Made by a program: the position numbers and the translations under genes. The notes below the pieces were generated by a model. The model did no database searches and was not told the origin of the DNA. It was given only the letters and a program-made list of their open reading frames with translations. From Agelaius tricolor (taxonomy: Eukaryota; Chordata; Aves; Passeriformes; Icteridae), in contig JALJCS010000037.1 in assembly GCA_023055355.1 (NCBI GenBank), positions 186,001 through 250,000 of the forward strand: DNA of 64,000 nucleotides, written 5' to 3'. Shown in pieces: positions 25,350 through 35,925 of this stretch (within the stretch, counting starts at the first letter, position 1; each line of letters begins with the position of its first letter).

Positions 25350-26149
25350 TGCCGATGCTGCCCTGCGGCTCTGCCCGGCCCGCCCAGCTCCTCCAGCACA
25401 TCCCAGCCTTGCTTCCACGTGCCTTTGTGTCGATCAGAGCGGCGTTTTCCCCCAGCGCATTCCTGCCTCGCTCCACCACGCGTGAACCGGCGATCACCCA
25501 CTTGCGCTCCGTGAATAATTAATATCTGTGCCACTGTGCTTCGTCCCCCGATCGCTCCTCCGGGACCGGGGGGTTCCAAGGTCACCGCGGGTGGCGGCCC
25601 CGGCAGCCTGGGGGGCCCGGCTGTCATTGTCCTTGCGGCGGCTCCCCGCAGCTCCGTGCCCGGCAGAGGAGCGGCACAAAGGGAGCGGCACCGCTGGGGC
25701 CTGGAGCGGGGCCAGGCGAGCAGGGGGACGGGGATGCAGGTGGCTGCGGATGCAGGTGGCTGCCGAGGGGGTCGTGACACCCCCGGGCTTGCCCGACCCC
25801 TCCGGAGCGCTGCAGGGGCACGCAGGGAGCAGCGCTCCTTCCTCAGAGCCGCTTTGTGTCCCGCTGCCGTTCACCGGCGCCTTGCTCGTTGTCTCCCAAA
25901 ACTGAGGCCGGGGAGGATGGGGGAAAATTTCATTTTTTAAATAAAAATTTTGAACGTAACAAAAAGTTAAAAGCTTTAAAAGCCTGTATTCTTACAAATG
26001 GAGCGCCCACACCCCCCCTAAGGAAGGCGACCGTGCGTCCCCCGCCGCCGCTGCCGGGGGCACGGCAGCTCCGGCCCGGTGCCCCTCACGCCCGCACAAT
26101 GCCGCCCCCTCCCCGCCGCGCGCCGCCCCTCGGCCCGCCCCCGCCCGCC

Positions 26150-26412
26150 GCTGATTGGCTGCACCGCGCCGTCAGGTAGGGCGAGCGCGGCGCTGATTGG
26201 TCGCGGCAGCGCGGGGCGGGGCGGGCGCGGCGCTGTCAGCCGGGGCGCGGCGCGGCGGGAGCCGCCGGAGGGGCGCAGGGCGCGGGCGCGGCATGGCTGG
26301 CTGAGGCGGCGGGAGGAGCCGCCGCCGCCCGGCGCCGCTCCCGGCCGCGCTCGGTGCGTGTGCGAGCGCCCGCGTCAATGAGCGAGTGCATGGCGGAGCC
26401 CCCCGCCGCACC
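26150..26412 (+). promoter_or_regulatory. MEGF9: MEGF9 core promoter and 5' leader (TATA-less)
   Basis: GC-rich block directly upstream of the MEGF9 start codon. Two inverted CCAAT boxes (ATTGG at 26154-26158 and 26196-26200, both in a CTGATTGG context typical of NF-Y sites) lie about 42 bp apart. GC boxes (GGGGCGGGGCGGGCG) follow at about 26212-26226. I see no TATA box. The transcription start cannot be fixed from sequence; it is probably between 26230 and 26350. The leader contains a four-codon uORF at 26293-26304 and a second uORF overlapping the main start. Confidence 0.7.
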
Positions 26413-26416
26413 ATGA
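26378..26416 (+). promoter_or_regulatory. Overlapping uORF at the MEGF9 start codon
   Basis: ATG at 26378 opens a 12-codon frame (MSECMAEPPPAP) with a second in-frame ATG at 26390. It stops at TGA 26414-26416, overlapping the main ATG (26413-26415) as ATGA. Both upstream ATGs have T at -3, a weak context, so leaky scanning is likely. The overlap could reduce translation or allow reinitiation. Whether the transcript includes this region depends on the start site. Confidence 0.55.
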
Positions 26417-26725
26417 GGCGCCGGCCGAGCACCGCGCTCGCCCTGCTGTGCCTCGCCGCCCTCCTGGCCGCCGCCACCGCCGCGCTGCCCGCCAGCGCCG
26501 CGCCGCCCGCCGAGCCCGGCAGCGGTAGCGGCGGCCCCGCCGAGAGCAGCCTGGGCACGGTGCCGCCCGCACGGCCCCGCGGCACCGCCGCGCCCGCACG
26601 GGGCAGCCCGGCGCCGCCGCCGCCGCCCGAGGAGGAGGAGGAGGCGGTGGCGGAGGAGGAGGAAGAGGAGCAGCAGCAGCAGCAGGAGGAGGAGGAGGAG
26701 GAGGCTGCGGACAGCGGCCCCGCAG
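26413..26725 (+). CDS. MEGF9: MEGF9 exon 1: signal peptide and acidic/Gln-rich N-terminal stalk
   Basis: First coding exon of a single-pass membrane protein with laminin-type EGF repeats. Translation from ATG 26413 gives 104 residues plus one base (phase 1). Residues 1-29 look like a signal peptide: basic MRRR, then an Ala/Leu-rich core ending near ALPASA. Residues 30-72 are Pro/Ala/Gly/Ser-rich. Residues 73-97 are a Glu tract interrupted by AVA (78-80) and QQQQQ (87-91, five CAG codons). The donor CAG|GTGAGC at 26726 is strong, and the phase fits exon 2 exactly. ATG 26413 has A at -3 in a good Kozak context. The preceding in-frame codons (GTG CAT GGC GGA GCC) resemble the start I recall for human MEGF9 (MNGGA...M), so the upstream ATG appears to be GTG here. 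The stalk is roughly half the human length as I remember it, and has only four Thr. Identification rests mainly on exons 2-3 plus this N-terminal similarity. Reading through the donor stays open to 27093, so intron retention would not stop at once. Confidence 0.85.
26629..26703 (+). repeat. MEGF9: Coding GAG/CAG trinucleotide tract in MEGF9 exon 1
   Basis: GAG x5, GCG GTG GCG, GAG/GAA x6, CAG x5, GAG x6. It encodes the Glu/Gln tract of residues 73-97. Such pure runs are prone to length change; the frame is preserved by any unit change. Confidence 0.95.
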
Positions 26726-27028
26726 GTGAGCGGCTCCGGGGCCAGGCGGTGTCAGCGGGGCCAGCGGCGGGGAGCGGGACCGGGCTGCGCCCCATCCTCC
26801 GCCGGGCGGACAAAGGCGCGGCCGGGGAAGGGGCGGCGGCGGCTGCCCGGGCCCCTCCGGCTGTGAGACCCCCGTGCGGGGCGGGCGGAGCGAGCTCCGC
26901 GCTGCGGGACCCCCCAGCATCGCCCGGCCCGGCCCGGCCCGGCCCGGCCTCCCCGCGGGGTGCGGGGCTGTGCCGGCCCCGGGATGCGGTCTGGAGGGGC
27001 TGCTGTGCCTTACCGGGGCTGTTACCGG

Positions 27029-27071
27029 GGCTTTTGGGGAGCAGCGGGGCAGGTGCTGCTCCCCAAAAGCC
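27029..27071. other. Perfect 16-bp inverted repeat (hairpin) in intron 1
   Basis: Arm GGCTTTTGGGGAGCAG at 27029-27044, loop of 11 nt, arm CTGCTCCCCAAAAGCC at 27056-27071. It lies about 300 nt after the exon 1 donor, at the edge of the CpG island. Confidence 0.9.
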
Positions 27072-30000
27072 TGCGCATCCTTTCAGGCAATAGTCCCTGG
27101 CATGCACTGTGCTCCCCGTGGAGGAGATGCAGATAGGTCCTTCCCGTCTCCTTCCATCCATCCAGCGGCCAGCAGGCAGGATGCTGAACTCGGCATCCCC
27201 CGATGGGACTCTGTCGGTCGAGTTCTCCACAACCATCAAGCACCCCTGGTTTCCTACCTCGATGTGCTGGCAGCAGAGAGAGAGCAGGGTTAGTGATGAC
27301 TTGGGGTCACCAGAGCCTGTGCTCTCACCGGTGTCAGGAGGTGTATTTGCAGCTCAGTGGGTGCTGGGGTGCTCACATGGTATCTGATGGATGTGCAAGG
27401 GCAGAAATGAGCCCCAAATTTGTCTCTGCTGGGAATGATGTGTCTCAGGGCAGCCTGTGCGAGGTCTCATCCTGCCCCTGTGGTGGTCAGGGCTTATACA
27501 GAGCTGAGGAAGGTGCTATGGCAACAGGAATACATGGCATTATCAATGTGGGGTGTAAGGAGGAGAGAGGTGAAGGGTGGATGGGAGGGCTGTGCTCTCA
27601 GGTGAAGCTCCTTCTGGGTGTAGCATGCACTGACAGCACTGTCACTCGCTGGGAGGTGAAACACTGATGCTCTTCAAGATGAGACTTCACTTTACCTATA
27701 GATGAAATAGGCAAAACTGTGCTGGAGTCCAAGGATGGAGCTTTGTCCATTTATTTTACTGGAGAACTTGGCTTCACTCTGCAGTTCCAAAGCTGTATCT
27801 TCAGACACATGCAAATACTACAGCACTGCTTCTTTCCTGTTTTATATTTATTTTTTCTCTTTGCCTTTTTGGCTTAAGTATGTTGAGCTTCCTCTGATGT
27901 GAAAGGGATGCAGTCTGTTGTTCTGGTAGTGTTAGCAGTCTGAACAAGGGGATTAATCGACTTTTTTCATTTGGTTAGAAATAAAATCGACTGAAGATCT
28001 GGAGTTGCTCATTTTCCAGACTTTAATTTGCTTTCTTCTGTTGAGTTTTCTCTCTTTGCTTTTTCTGGTAGAAACAGAATAGCTTAAGATTGGGAATTGC
28101 TGATAAAGGTAGGATGAGTTGAGTGTTCTTAAGGCAAAAGCAATTTCTCCTCTTGTGCCTGATCAGACAGAATGGACTGAGCAGCTCAGTGCAGCACAGT
28201 GTGACCCTCTGGATGCCAACCAGGGGATCCACACACACATCCCAAGCTTCCTCCAGCACATTTCCCTCTCTGACCCTTGTGTTGTGTTTGTTTCCATTGG
28301 TATCTATTTGTATCTACTGGCTCTGGGCCTCCCACCTTGAGCTCCAATGGCTTCATCAAGAGCATCCTGCTCCTGCAGGCAGAGTGACAAGTGCATGAGG
28401 TGGCTTTGGGATGCTCCCAGATTCCATGGAGGATGCTTACATAACATCCTCTATGTCTTCTGCCACTGGAGCTGTCAGGGGTGGAAGTCTGGGGAATTTT
28501 CTGTCTAATCCCTGTGCTCCCACGGGCTGCCCTCACCCCTGTGCCTCAGCTCTCACTCGGGAAAAGGGAGCATGGAGGATGAGCACTCCCCACCGCCACC
28601 CCTGGCTGTGCTGAGTCTGTATTCTGGAGGCCAGCATCACCCTTTGAAGTTTTAACGTGCTAATTATTAATGGCTACAGCCACTTAATCACAAAATTGCT
28701 CTCTGGTGCCTTCACACTGTGGTGGTGATGGCCAGGGCAGAAGCACATGGGCAGATTGTCTTCTCCTGGAGCCCAGGCTGTTAGTCCTGAGCGTGACAGG
28801 TTGAGATTAGCCCTGGCTGTGGGGGGAGTGCTGGTGTGCTCCAGGGCTGGCTGGCTTTTGGGGCACCTGAGGGTGGGTGAGGCAGCATCAGGAGGAGCTG
28901 CTGGGCTTGGCAGCATCCCCTGTGTGATGGGGAGCCTGGGCTGGTGTTAGGGTGCAGGGTACAGCTGTGCTCTGTGTGGGAGCTGCACTCCGTGGGTTGT
29001 GTGGGGTTTTCTGTGCTGCCCCATCTGCTGTGACTCATGCAGAGGTTTGCTCTCAAAGGCTGTTAAGCACCAAAGCCACAGCAAAGCCAGTGGACATAAT
29101 GGGCTTAGCTGAAACCCTCCGTTTGCTTTAACTCAAGCATGTTTTCAACATCACTTTTCCACTCAGTAGGTAATTAATGCATTATGTGCTCTGTTGCATT
29201 AAACAAATGGGCCTTTTCTCATGCACATTATTAGAAAGGCTTCCCTTAATGTTCATAGCATAATCACTGATAAGAGCTTGGTGTGAGAGGCCTCAGGGCC
29301 AGTGGTGTTCAGAGCTACCAAGATTTCATTTCTGACTTTGGTGCATTTCTCATTTTGATTTAAGAAGCACTTCAGTTTTCCTCACGCTGCCTGCTTACTC
29401 TGTTCTTGTCCTCCTCCTTTTCCCAGTTTCATGATGTTTATTTTTCTTTCCAAGCCTGTGATCATGTTAAAATCCTGGATTTTGTTTCTAAGGGAAGTAA
29501 ATTGCTAATCCTTATGTTTGTGGAGACAAGCTTAACATATCCCCCGCCTTATCACCAAAGCCTTCAGCACCCACCATAGAGACTCTGCCTCTTCCTTTTA
29601 TCCTTCACAGTCTCATTTTAAGCAGGAGCTGGAGCTTTCCTGGGGAATCTGGCTTGGGAATGGCTGCTGCTCAGGGGGATGCTTGTGTTGGAGCAGAGAT
29701 GCAGCTGCTATGGCCAGCATGGTCCTGGTTGGACTTTCCCTGCCTAGGGAACAAAAATCCTCAATTCCACGTGGTTCTTAGGGCAGCTTTGGGTAATGTG
29801 GGTCTCTTTGAAGGACATTTTGTTCTGATTCTCTTCCAGCCCCATGCACAGCAGGTAGGTGGGCTGAAAAACCCAAATATCCTTTCACAGCCTTGCTGTG
29901 CTGGGTCAGCAGGAGAGCTGCACCCAAACCCTGGGTATGGTGTCCATACTTCTCTCCTCCCTGCTCTTTTGTCATGCCTCTCCTGCCTTCCTGGGTCACC

Positions 30001-30256
30001 CACTCCCAGAGGTGACTTTGGGTCTGACTCCTCACCTCTGCAGCACGTAGGAGAGGACAATGAACAATTTCTGCTGCAGCCACAGGGCCGGAAATGCAGG
30101 TGGCTCGGAGCATTAACCACAGGAAGGTGTCACATGAAATGTGTGAAAGCTGAGTCAGTGGCTGATGGGTCCCCAGCCACCAGCGTGGGGCCACCTCGGG
30201 CTGGGGAGCTGCTGCTTGATGGAGGAGGTGCAGCCAGAGCCCCTCAATGGGGGTGG

Positions 30257-30292
30257 CAGCTAATCCCCCCACCTTTTGTGGGGGATTAGCTG
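30257..30292. other. Perfect 13-bp inverted repeat (hairpin) in intron 1
   Basis: Arms CAGCTAATCCCCC (30257-30269) and GGGGGATTAGCTG (30280-30292), with a 10-nt loop. Confidence 0.9.
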
Positions 30293-33200
30293 ATGGGTTT
30301 AGCTTGTGGAGAGGAGCCTGGCAAATCCCTGGGGGCGTTGGGATGACCTGGGTAATTGGCTGGGCACAGGGGAGGTGACAGGTTGAGGAGGGGGCTGGTG
30401 AGTGCTGGCTTTGTCCAGCTGGAGAGGTGGAGGGTTTTGCTTTTGTGCAGGGCATGTGGAGGAAGGTCTGTGCATCCCCTTCTGGCAGGAGGGGTGGTGA
30501 GGGCAGGTTTGGGGGGTCCCCACAGCACTTAGAGTGTTGTTGTAGAGGAAAGACTGGAGCCAGACCCTGCCATGAGGGTTTGGGAGCTCTCAAACCCTGG
30601 TAGGACAGAAACAGCCAAGCTGTTGAAGGTAGTTTCAGGATTTTGTGCCATCCTCCCTTTTGCAGCTTTGGGTGACTCCTCCTCTTCTCTCATCCAGCCA
30701 TTAGATTCTTTGGAAGAAGTGTTCCTCCCTGTGTATGGGTGCACCTGCTTGAATGCCCCTGCTCTGCCTCTGACCCTGTGGGGGACAAGCAGAGGAGCCA
30801 GGGAGGGTGAGCTGGAGCTTTCCTCCTGCTCATTACTTGGGAAGGCAGCTTAAGCCTTCCTTGTTTGAGGGCTCAGGATTGTGCTCCATGTGGTTACAGA
30901 GATAACTTGTGTTCAAGGTGCTAGCAGGATTTAAATTTGTTTAAGGAAATGGAAATGAAGGCATGGATGTGAAAGCTGAGGATAAGGAGGATGGTCTTGT
31001 TCCTCAGGATCAGCACGGGAGCAGCCAGGACAGAGTGTGCCTTTTTTCAATCAAATAATAAGTTTGTATCTTTGTGCTTTAAATAAAGACATGTTGCCCA
31101 GAGCAGAAAATGTCACTCCCTTGCCTTCCTGCCTGCCTCCACGTTCCCATCTGAATCATTCTTGAATCAGATGCATCCAACTGTCCTGACTCAAGACTGA
31201 GATTCTAGGACTTAGCAATGCTCATAAAAATCAGGATATTTCTGGGAGATCTCTAGAGCATTGAGGGTCTTGTTTGTTTGCTATTTTCTCTGCTGGATTT
31301 TGCTTATTGTTTCTATTTTAAATGGTAGCTGAGATTCAGACATATCATCACTGAGCTGCCACTTGGAAAATGGCACCACCTGTGTGAGGTGATGTTATTT
31401 ACCTGCCTGCTGTTGGTCATGCCCAAACAGCAGCCTGTGGGGAAGCAGAGGTGCTGGAGCACTGAAACAAGTGCATTGTCTGAGGCTGTGTGGTGGCAGT
31501 GTCCCCGTGCTCCAGGCCCTGTGAGGGTGGCTGGGACAGTGCTGGAGTGTCACCAAAAAAACTCTTGTGACACAGACTGGGGTTTGCACAGGGTGCAAAG
31601 GTTGTGCTTGTCCAGACAGGTGGGATGGGCTTCCTGGACAGTGCCTGGTTCTGCCCTTGGAGCACCTTCCTGGTGCTGGTGCCTGTTCCCCCTGAGGCAC
31701 CCTGGCCCTGCCTGGCTGTGCCTCAGGGGACAGGACTGCTGTGGTCAAGGAGCGATGGTGTCACGGGCTGCACTGCTGTGTGACCCCATCCCCGAGGGCA
31801 CTGTGGGCCTTGTGCCACTCCAGTGTGGCCCTGCAGGTGCCTGGGATCCTGGCATCTGCCCACCTGGGTGGCACTGATGGTGGGCATCGAGCCTGTGGCA
31901 CTGATGGCGGGCAGTGTGAGCACAGGGACGTCCAGGACGTGCCATGCCCCAGGGCTGTGGGCACAGGAGCACAGGACAGGCTGTTCCTGAGAAGCTGAGG
32001 CTCCTGGATGTGAAGCTCTGCTGAAGTCTGAGGAAAGACTCCAGCGGGTTTTGCCGAGAGCCCTGTGAACACCCAGGGCTGAGGCTCTGTGTGCTGGTGA
32101 CATTTGTGGAGCTAACAGCAGCTGACTGTCAGGGGGCTGCTGCCAATCTGAGGTGCTCACTGGTGCTTCCAAGAAGCAGCCAGGCTCTTTGTGGTGGTGT
32201 GATGCATCTGCCAGCTTTGGGAATAAAGCTGTGCCAAGGCCGGGTGCTGCAGGCTGGGATCCTTTCACAGCCCCCTGCCTGGAGGGGAAGGCTCCTTCTG
32301 CTTTACCTCTGACAAGCACCTAAAAAAATCAAACAAAGAAATGATGCTGAGGAGCTGGATTTTTGTACAGCACCTAGACTGCACCTGAGACTTCACTGAG
32401 CTCCTGGATGAGGATGGAGCAAGGGCTTGGACTTGCTTTAAAAGTCCTGGAAAGCTCCAGGCTGTGTTGCCCTGGCAGGTGCTGCATGTCTGAGCTCAAC
32501 AGGGCTGCCTTGTGCAGTGAGGCATTGCTGGGTGGGAGTGGGCCCAGAGGGGCAGAGTCTGGCACTTTGTAATTGGTTGGGGATATTAATATATTTTATG
32601 AGCTAAAGGCTAGATTGCAATCCAGCCATCTGCCCTGCCTTGGGGAGTCGTGTGTCTCCAGCACCCCAGGAGAACAGAACCACTTGCAATTCAGTCTCAT
32701 TAAACTGGCTAAAACCCAGATTTCTGGTTCACAGGAAATTATTTGCTTTTTTAAAAATTTATTTTGACTTTTGGGTTGTATCAGACTGAAATGGAATGGT
32801 TGTTCTTGCTTTGCTTCTGCTCAAGCTTCCAGTGAGCTCAGTGAGTGTCCTGTGCCTTGAGGCTGCTCTGTAAGATTGTTGTGCCTGGGGCTAAATCCAT
32901 CCCCAGTGAGGGGCTGGGGGCTGCTGGGTCCCTGCCAGGGGGAAATGCTCCCAAAATCACAGCAGGGCTTGTCTGGAAGGGTCTTTTATTGGATTAAAGC
33001 TTGTCAGTCTGGAAGCATTTCCAACAAGACATTCTAGACTTGGAATAATTGAACCTCATTTGTCTGGCAGAACATTTTCCCCCCTATTCAACAGCAAACT
33101 TCCTGATGGTTCTGGTGCTGTCTCCTGCAGCTGCCACCCCTGGAGGAGCAGGGCAGGCTGTCCCCTGTCCTGCCAGGGCCACTCACTCCCCACAGCTCCC

Positions 33201-35880
33201 ATCGCTGCCTGGAGGGATGCAGGGAGGCTGGTCCAGCTGCCCGCTGTCCTGGCAGCAGCTTGGCTGTCTGCTCTCGTTTTCTCCTGCCATTCAATCAAGG
33301 CAGGGAGCAGGGAGGGGGCTGCTCGATCTGCCTGCTCTCCCCGGATTTCCCCTGGCTGCCTGTGGAGAATGGGCCCTCCCAGCACTGCCGGGGCTGTCAT
33401 TGCCTGCCCCACCGATGGAGCTGCCCAGAGCTGCTCTTTGGAGGCTGAATTCCTCCTCTGCCTGCTGCTGCTCATCTGGATCTTCCCATGCAAAATTCCT
33501 CTCTGCTCCAGCCCTTCAGGGCTTTCCCCCCTGCCCTGACTCTGGAAGAGATTTTGGAGGTCTCTGCTCCTCATTCACACACACAGGTCCTATTTCAGTG
33601 AATGAGGAGCTTCCCTGGAGCTGCATGAACTAATGCAAAGCCTTAGCTTGGTCTTGTGCTGCTTAAAGGAGGATTTTTCTTTTTTTTATATTTCTGAACA
33701 CCTGCTGTATGAATTAAATTTGCCTTGTAAATGTAACCAATTCAGAGTCTGAGCATGAGCGATGGGCGTTTGCTTTTTGCCTGGAAAAAGAAAAAAGCAA
33801 AAAAACCTTGAAGGTTTTTTTTTTCTTCTGGCAACTTGGCTTTAAAGCAGAGAAGCCAAGACTCTTCTTTTTTAACCATTTTTAATTCAGTTGCCCCCTG
33901 TTCTTATAAATAAGCCCCCAGAAACATGACGAGGCAAGCATCCCTGCTATTTATAGCTCTGCTCCACATGCCTGTTTTAAAAATCGGGCAGCTAAATGGC
34001 TCTGCAGCCTTTCAGCAAAAGGCCTAATGACACAGGCATTTTCTATGCATGGATGGGTGGGTGTTCAAAGGCTCTTGGTGCTGAGCCTTCCCCCTGAGCA
34101 GGCAGGATGGTGTCTGCAGCAGGGAGGTTTTTCCTGGGCAAAGGGGAGCCCCTTGGCACTGCCCAGCCCTGGAGAAGGGGCTCTGGGGGGCTGCACCCCA
34201 CGGCTCAGCCCTGCTCCAGCCACTGGGGATGCTCCCAGCAGGGTCAGTCCTCCCACCTGCCCCCCACTCCTTGGCCCTTCTTGAGGTTACCTCTGGACAA
34301 GATACATTGATATTCCCCAAGTTGTTTGGGTATTTTTTAAATAATTTGTTGAGGCTGCATTAACATTTCTTTTTTTTTTTTCTCCTCCTTTGTGGCATCA
34401 CCTCCCTCTAATGCCGAGGCTGCTGGTAACCTTTACCTGTTTAACTGGTCATGCCACTTCTCAGATGAATCTGCTTTATTCCTGGCAAATTATACAGCCA
34501 CAGTTTTCAGGCAGCTTTACTCTATTTTGACTGACTGGCTGACTATATTAACTGATAGTGCTGCTTGGGCTGCTTTGATCCTGCATTATTTATGGAAATG
34601 ATGGCACATAACTCTGTGTAGCTGATTAATGCTGCGTGTATTTTTAATATGCTGGTTCTCCTGTTTGATCTGTGCTAAATGATTATTCTCTGATGTGTTC
34701 CTGGGTTCATTTTGGCTCTTTATGAAAAGGAGATTGAAATGGACTGTTTGTTTTGTTGCCTTTTTTTTTTTTTTCCCTCCCAGTGGTCTCATCGTGGGCT
34801 GCTTTTCCAGCTTTCACAGGTCGTTTTCCCCAGCAGGGCTCTGCCTGCCACATGGAGCACTTACACTTTATTGCTATTAATTTGAGCACTTTGTTGGTGA
34901 CATTACTCTAAATTCATCCCTGTGTGCACAGTTGTGGGAAATTTTGAGAAGATACAAGGTGGAAAAACAACCTTTTAGGTGATGCTCAATCCTTCTGTGC
35001 AGTTGCTGAATGAGGCTGTGACTGTCACCAAATGGGACTCGGGTCCAGCAACACCTGAATGAGAAGAAAACCAGTCTAAAATGTCAGGAATGTAATTAAT
35101 ATTTTCTGTGCCTTGTCACAGGATGGCTGGGACTGGTTGATATTAAGAAGATGACTTTAATTGCCAGGGATGTGTGCGCTCAACCCACAGCTTCCTCCCC
35201 TGCAGTGTGAGATGTGGTCATGGCTGGGGAGGGATCTGTGGGCAAAGCTGCTCTTCCATCCCAGCACATCCCCACTGCAGCCCCTGTGCAGGGCAGTGCA
35301 GTGCTGCTGATGTCCCTCCTGCCTCCTCCAGAACCCACCCCAGCACTGGATGTGGCTCACGGGGTGCAGACCAGGGCCTTGTTCCATCTGTGAGCTGGAG
35401 GATCAGCATTTCCCCTCCCCAGGGGCCTGGTGGAAGGGAAGGAAGTTGATGATTTTTTAAATACATATTTTTTTTCTCCTTTCTTTTGTAATAACTGCTC
35501 GTTTTCATGGCACAGGCAGGAGTTGTCCCCAAAGCCCTGCCCTCACCCTGCACGTGGTCACATCTCCCCTCTCCCTGGGCACGCTGTGTTCCAGCAATAA
35601 CAGGTTTGTGAGGATGCTTTCATGAGCAGTGCTGTAAAGGTGCAAAAGCAATGCTCAAAACCTTCAAATGAAAGCTTTTCTTCCCCTCCTCTGAACAGTC
35701 CTTTTTGTCAAAATCAGCAAAACATATATCTTTCTGCAAAAGATCCCTTTTCCTTTAATGAGCTTTTCCATTGAAAACGGTTTAAACTTGATGTTCTGTT
35801 CCTTCCCTCCAAATTTTTCAAAGCTCCTTGGGCTTTGAAAACTTCAATGATTCCATTTTCATTCCTTCTATTTAAAAAAA

Positions 35881-35925
35881 TGTATAGGTATATGTATATA
35901 TTATATATATACACATATATATCTT
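35881..35925. repeat. AT microsatellite in intron 1
   Basis: A short run of GTATATATTATATATATACACATATATATC type. Confidence 0.85.

Larger units (their letters stand above)
25350..27020. promoter_or_regulatory. CpG island spanning the MEGF9 5' end
   Basis: CpG density rises sharply from about 25370 (GCCCGGCCCGCCC, CGGGACCGG and similar) and falls after about 27020, while flanking DNA is CpG-poor. The island covers the upstream region, exon 1 and the first 300 bp of intron 1. A 60-bp AT-rich pocket interrupts it at 25926-25990. A short GGCCC pentamer run sits at about 26923-26948. Long open frames on both strands here are compositional shadows. Confidence 0.85.

Noticed and set aside
26172..27239. 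355-codon minus-strand frame over the CpG island
   Set aside because: Shadow of GC-rich exon 1 and promoter; Ser/Ala/Pro/Arg low complexity mirrors the GAG/GCC codons of the + strand.
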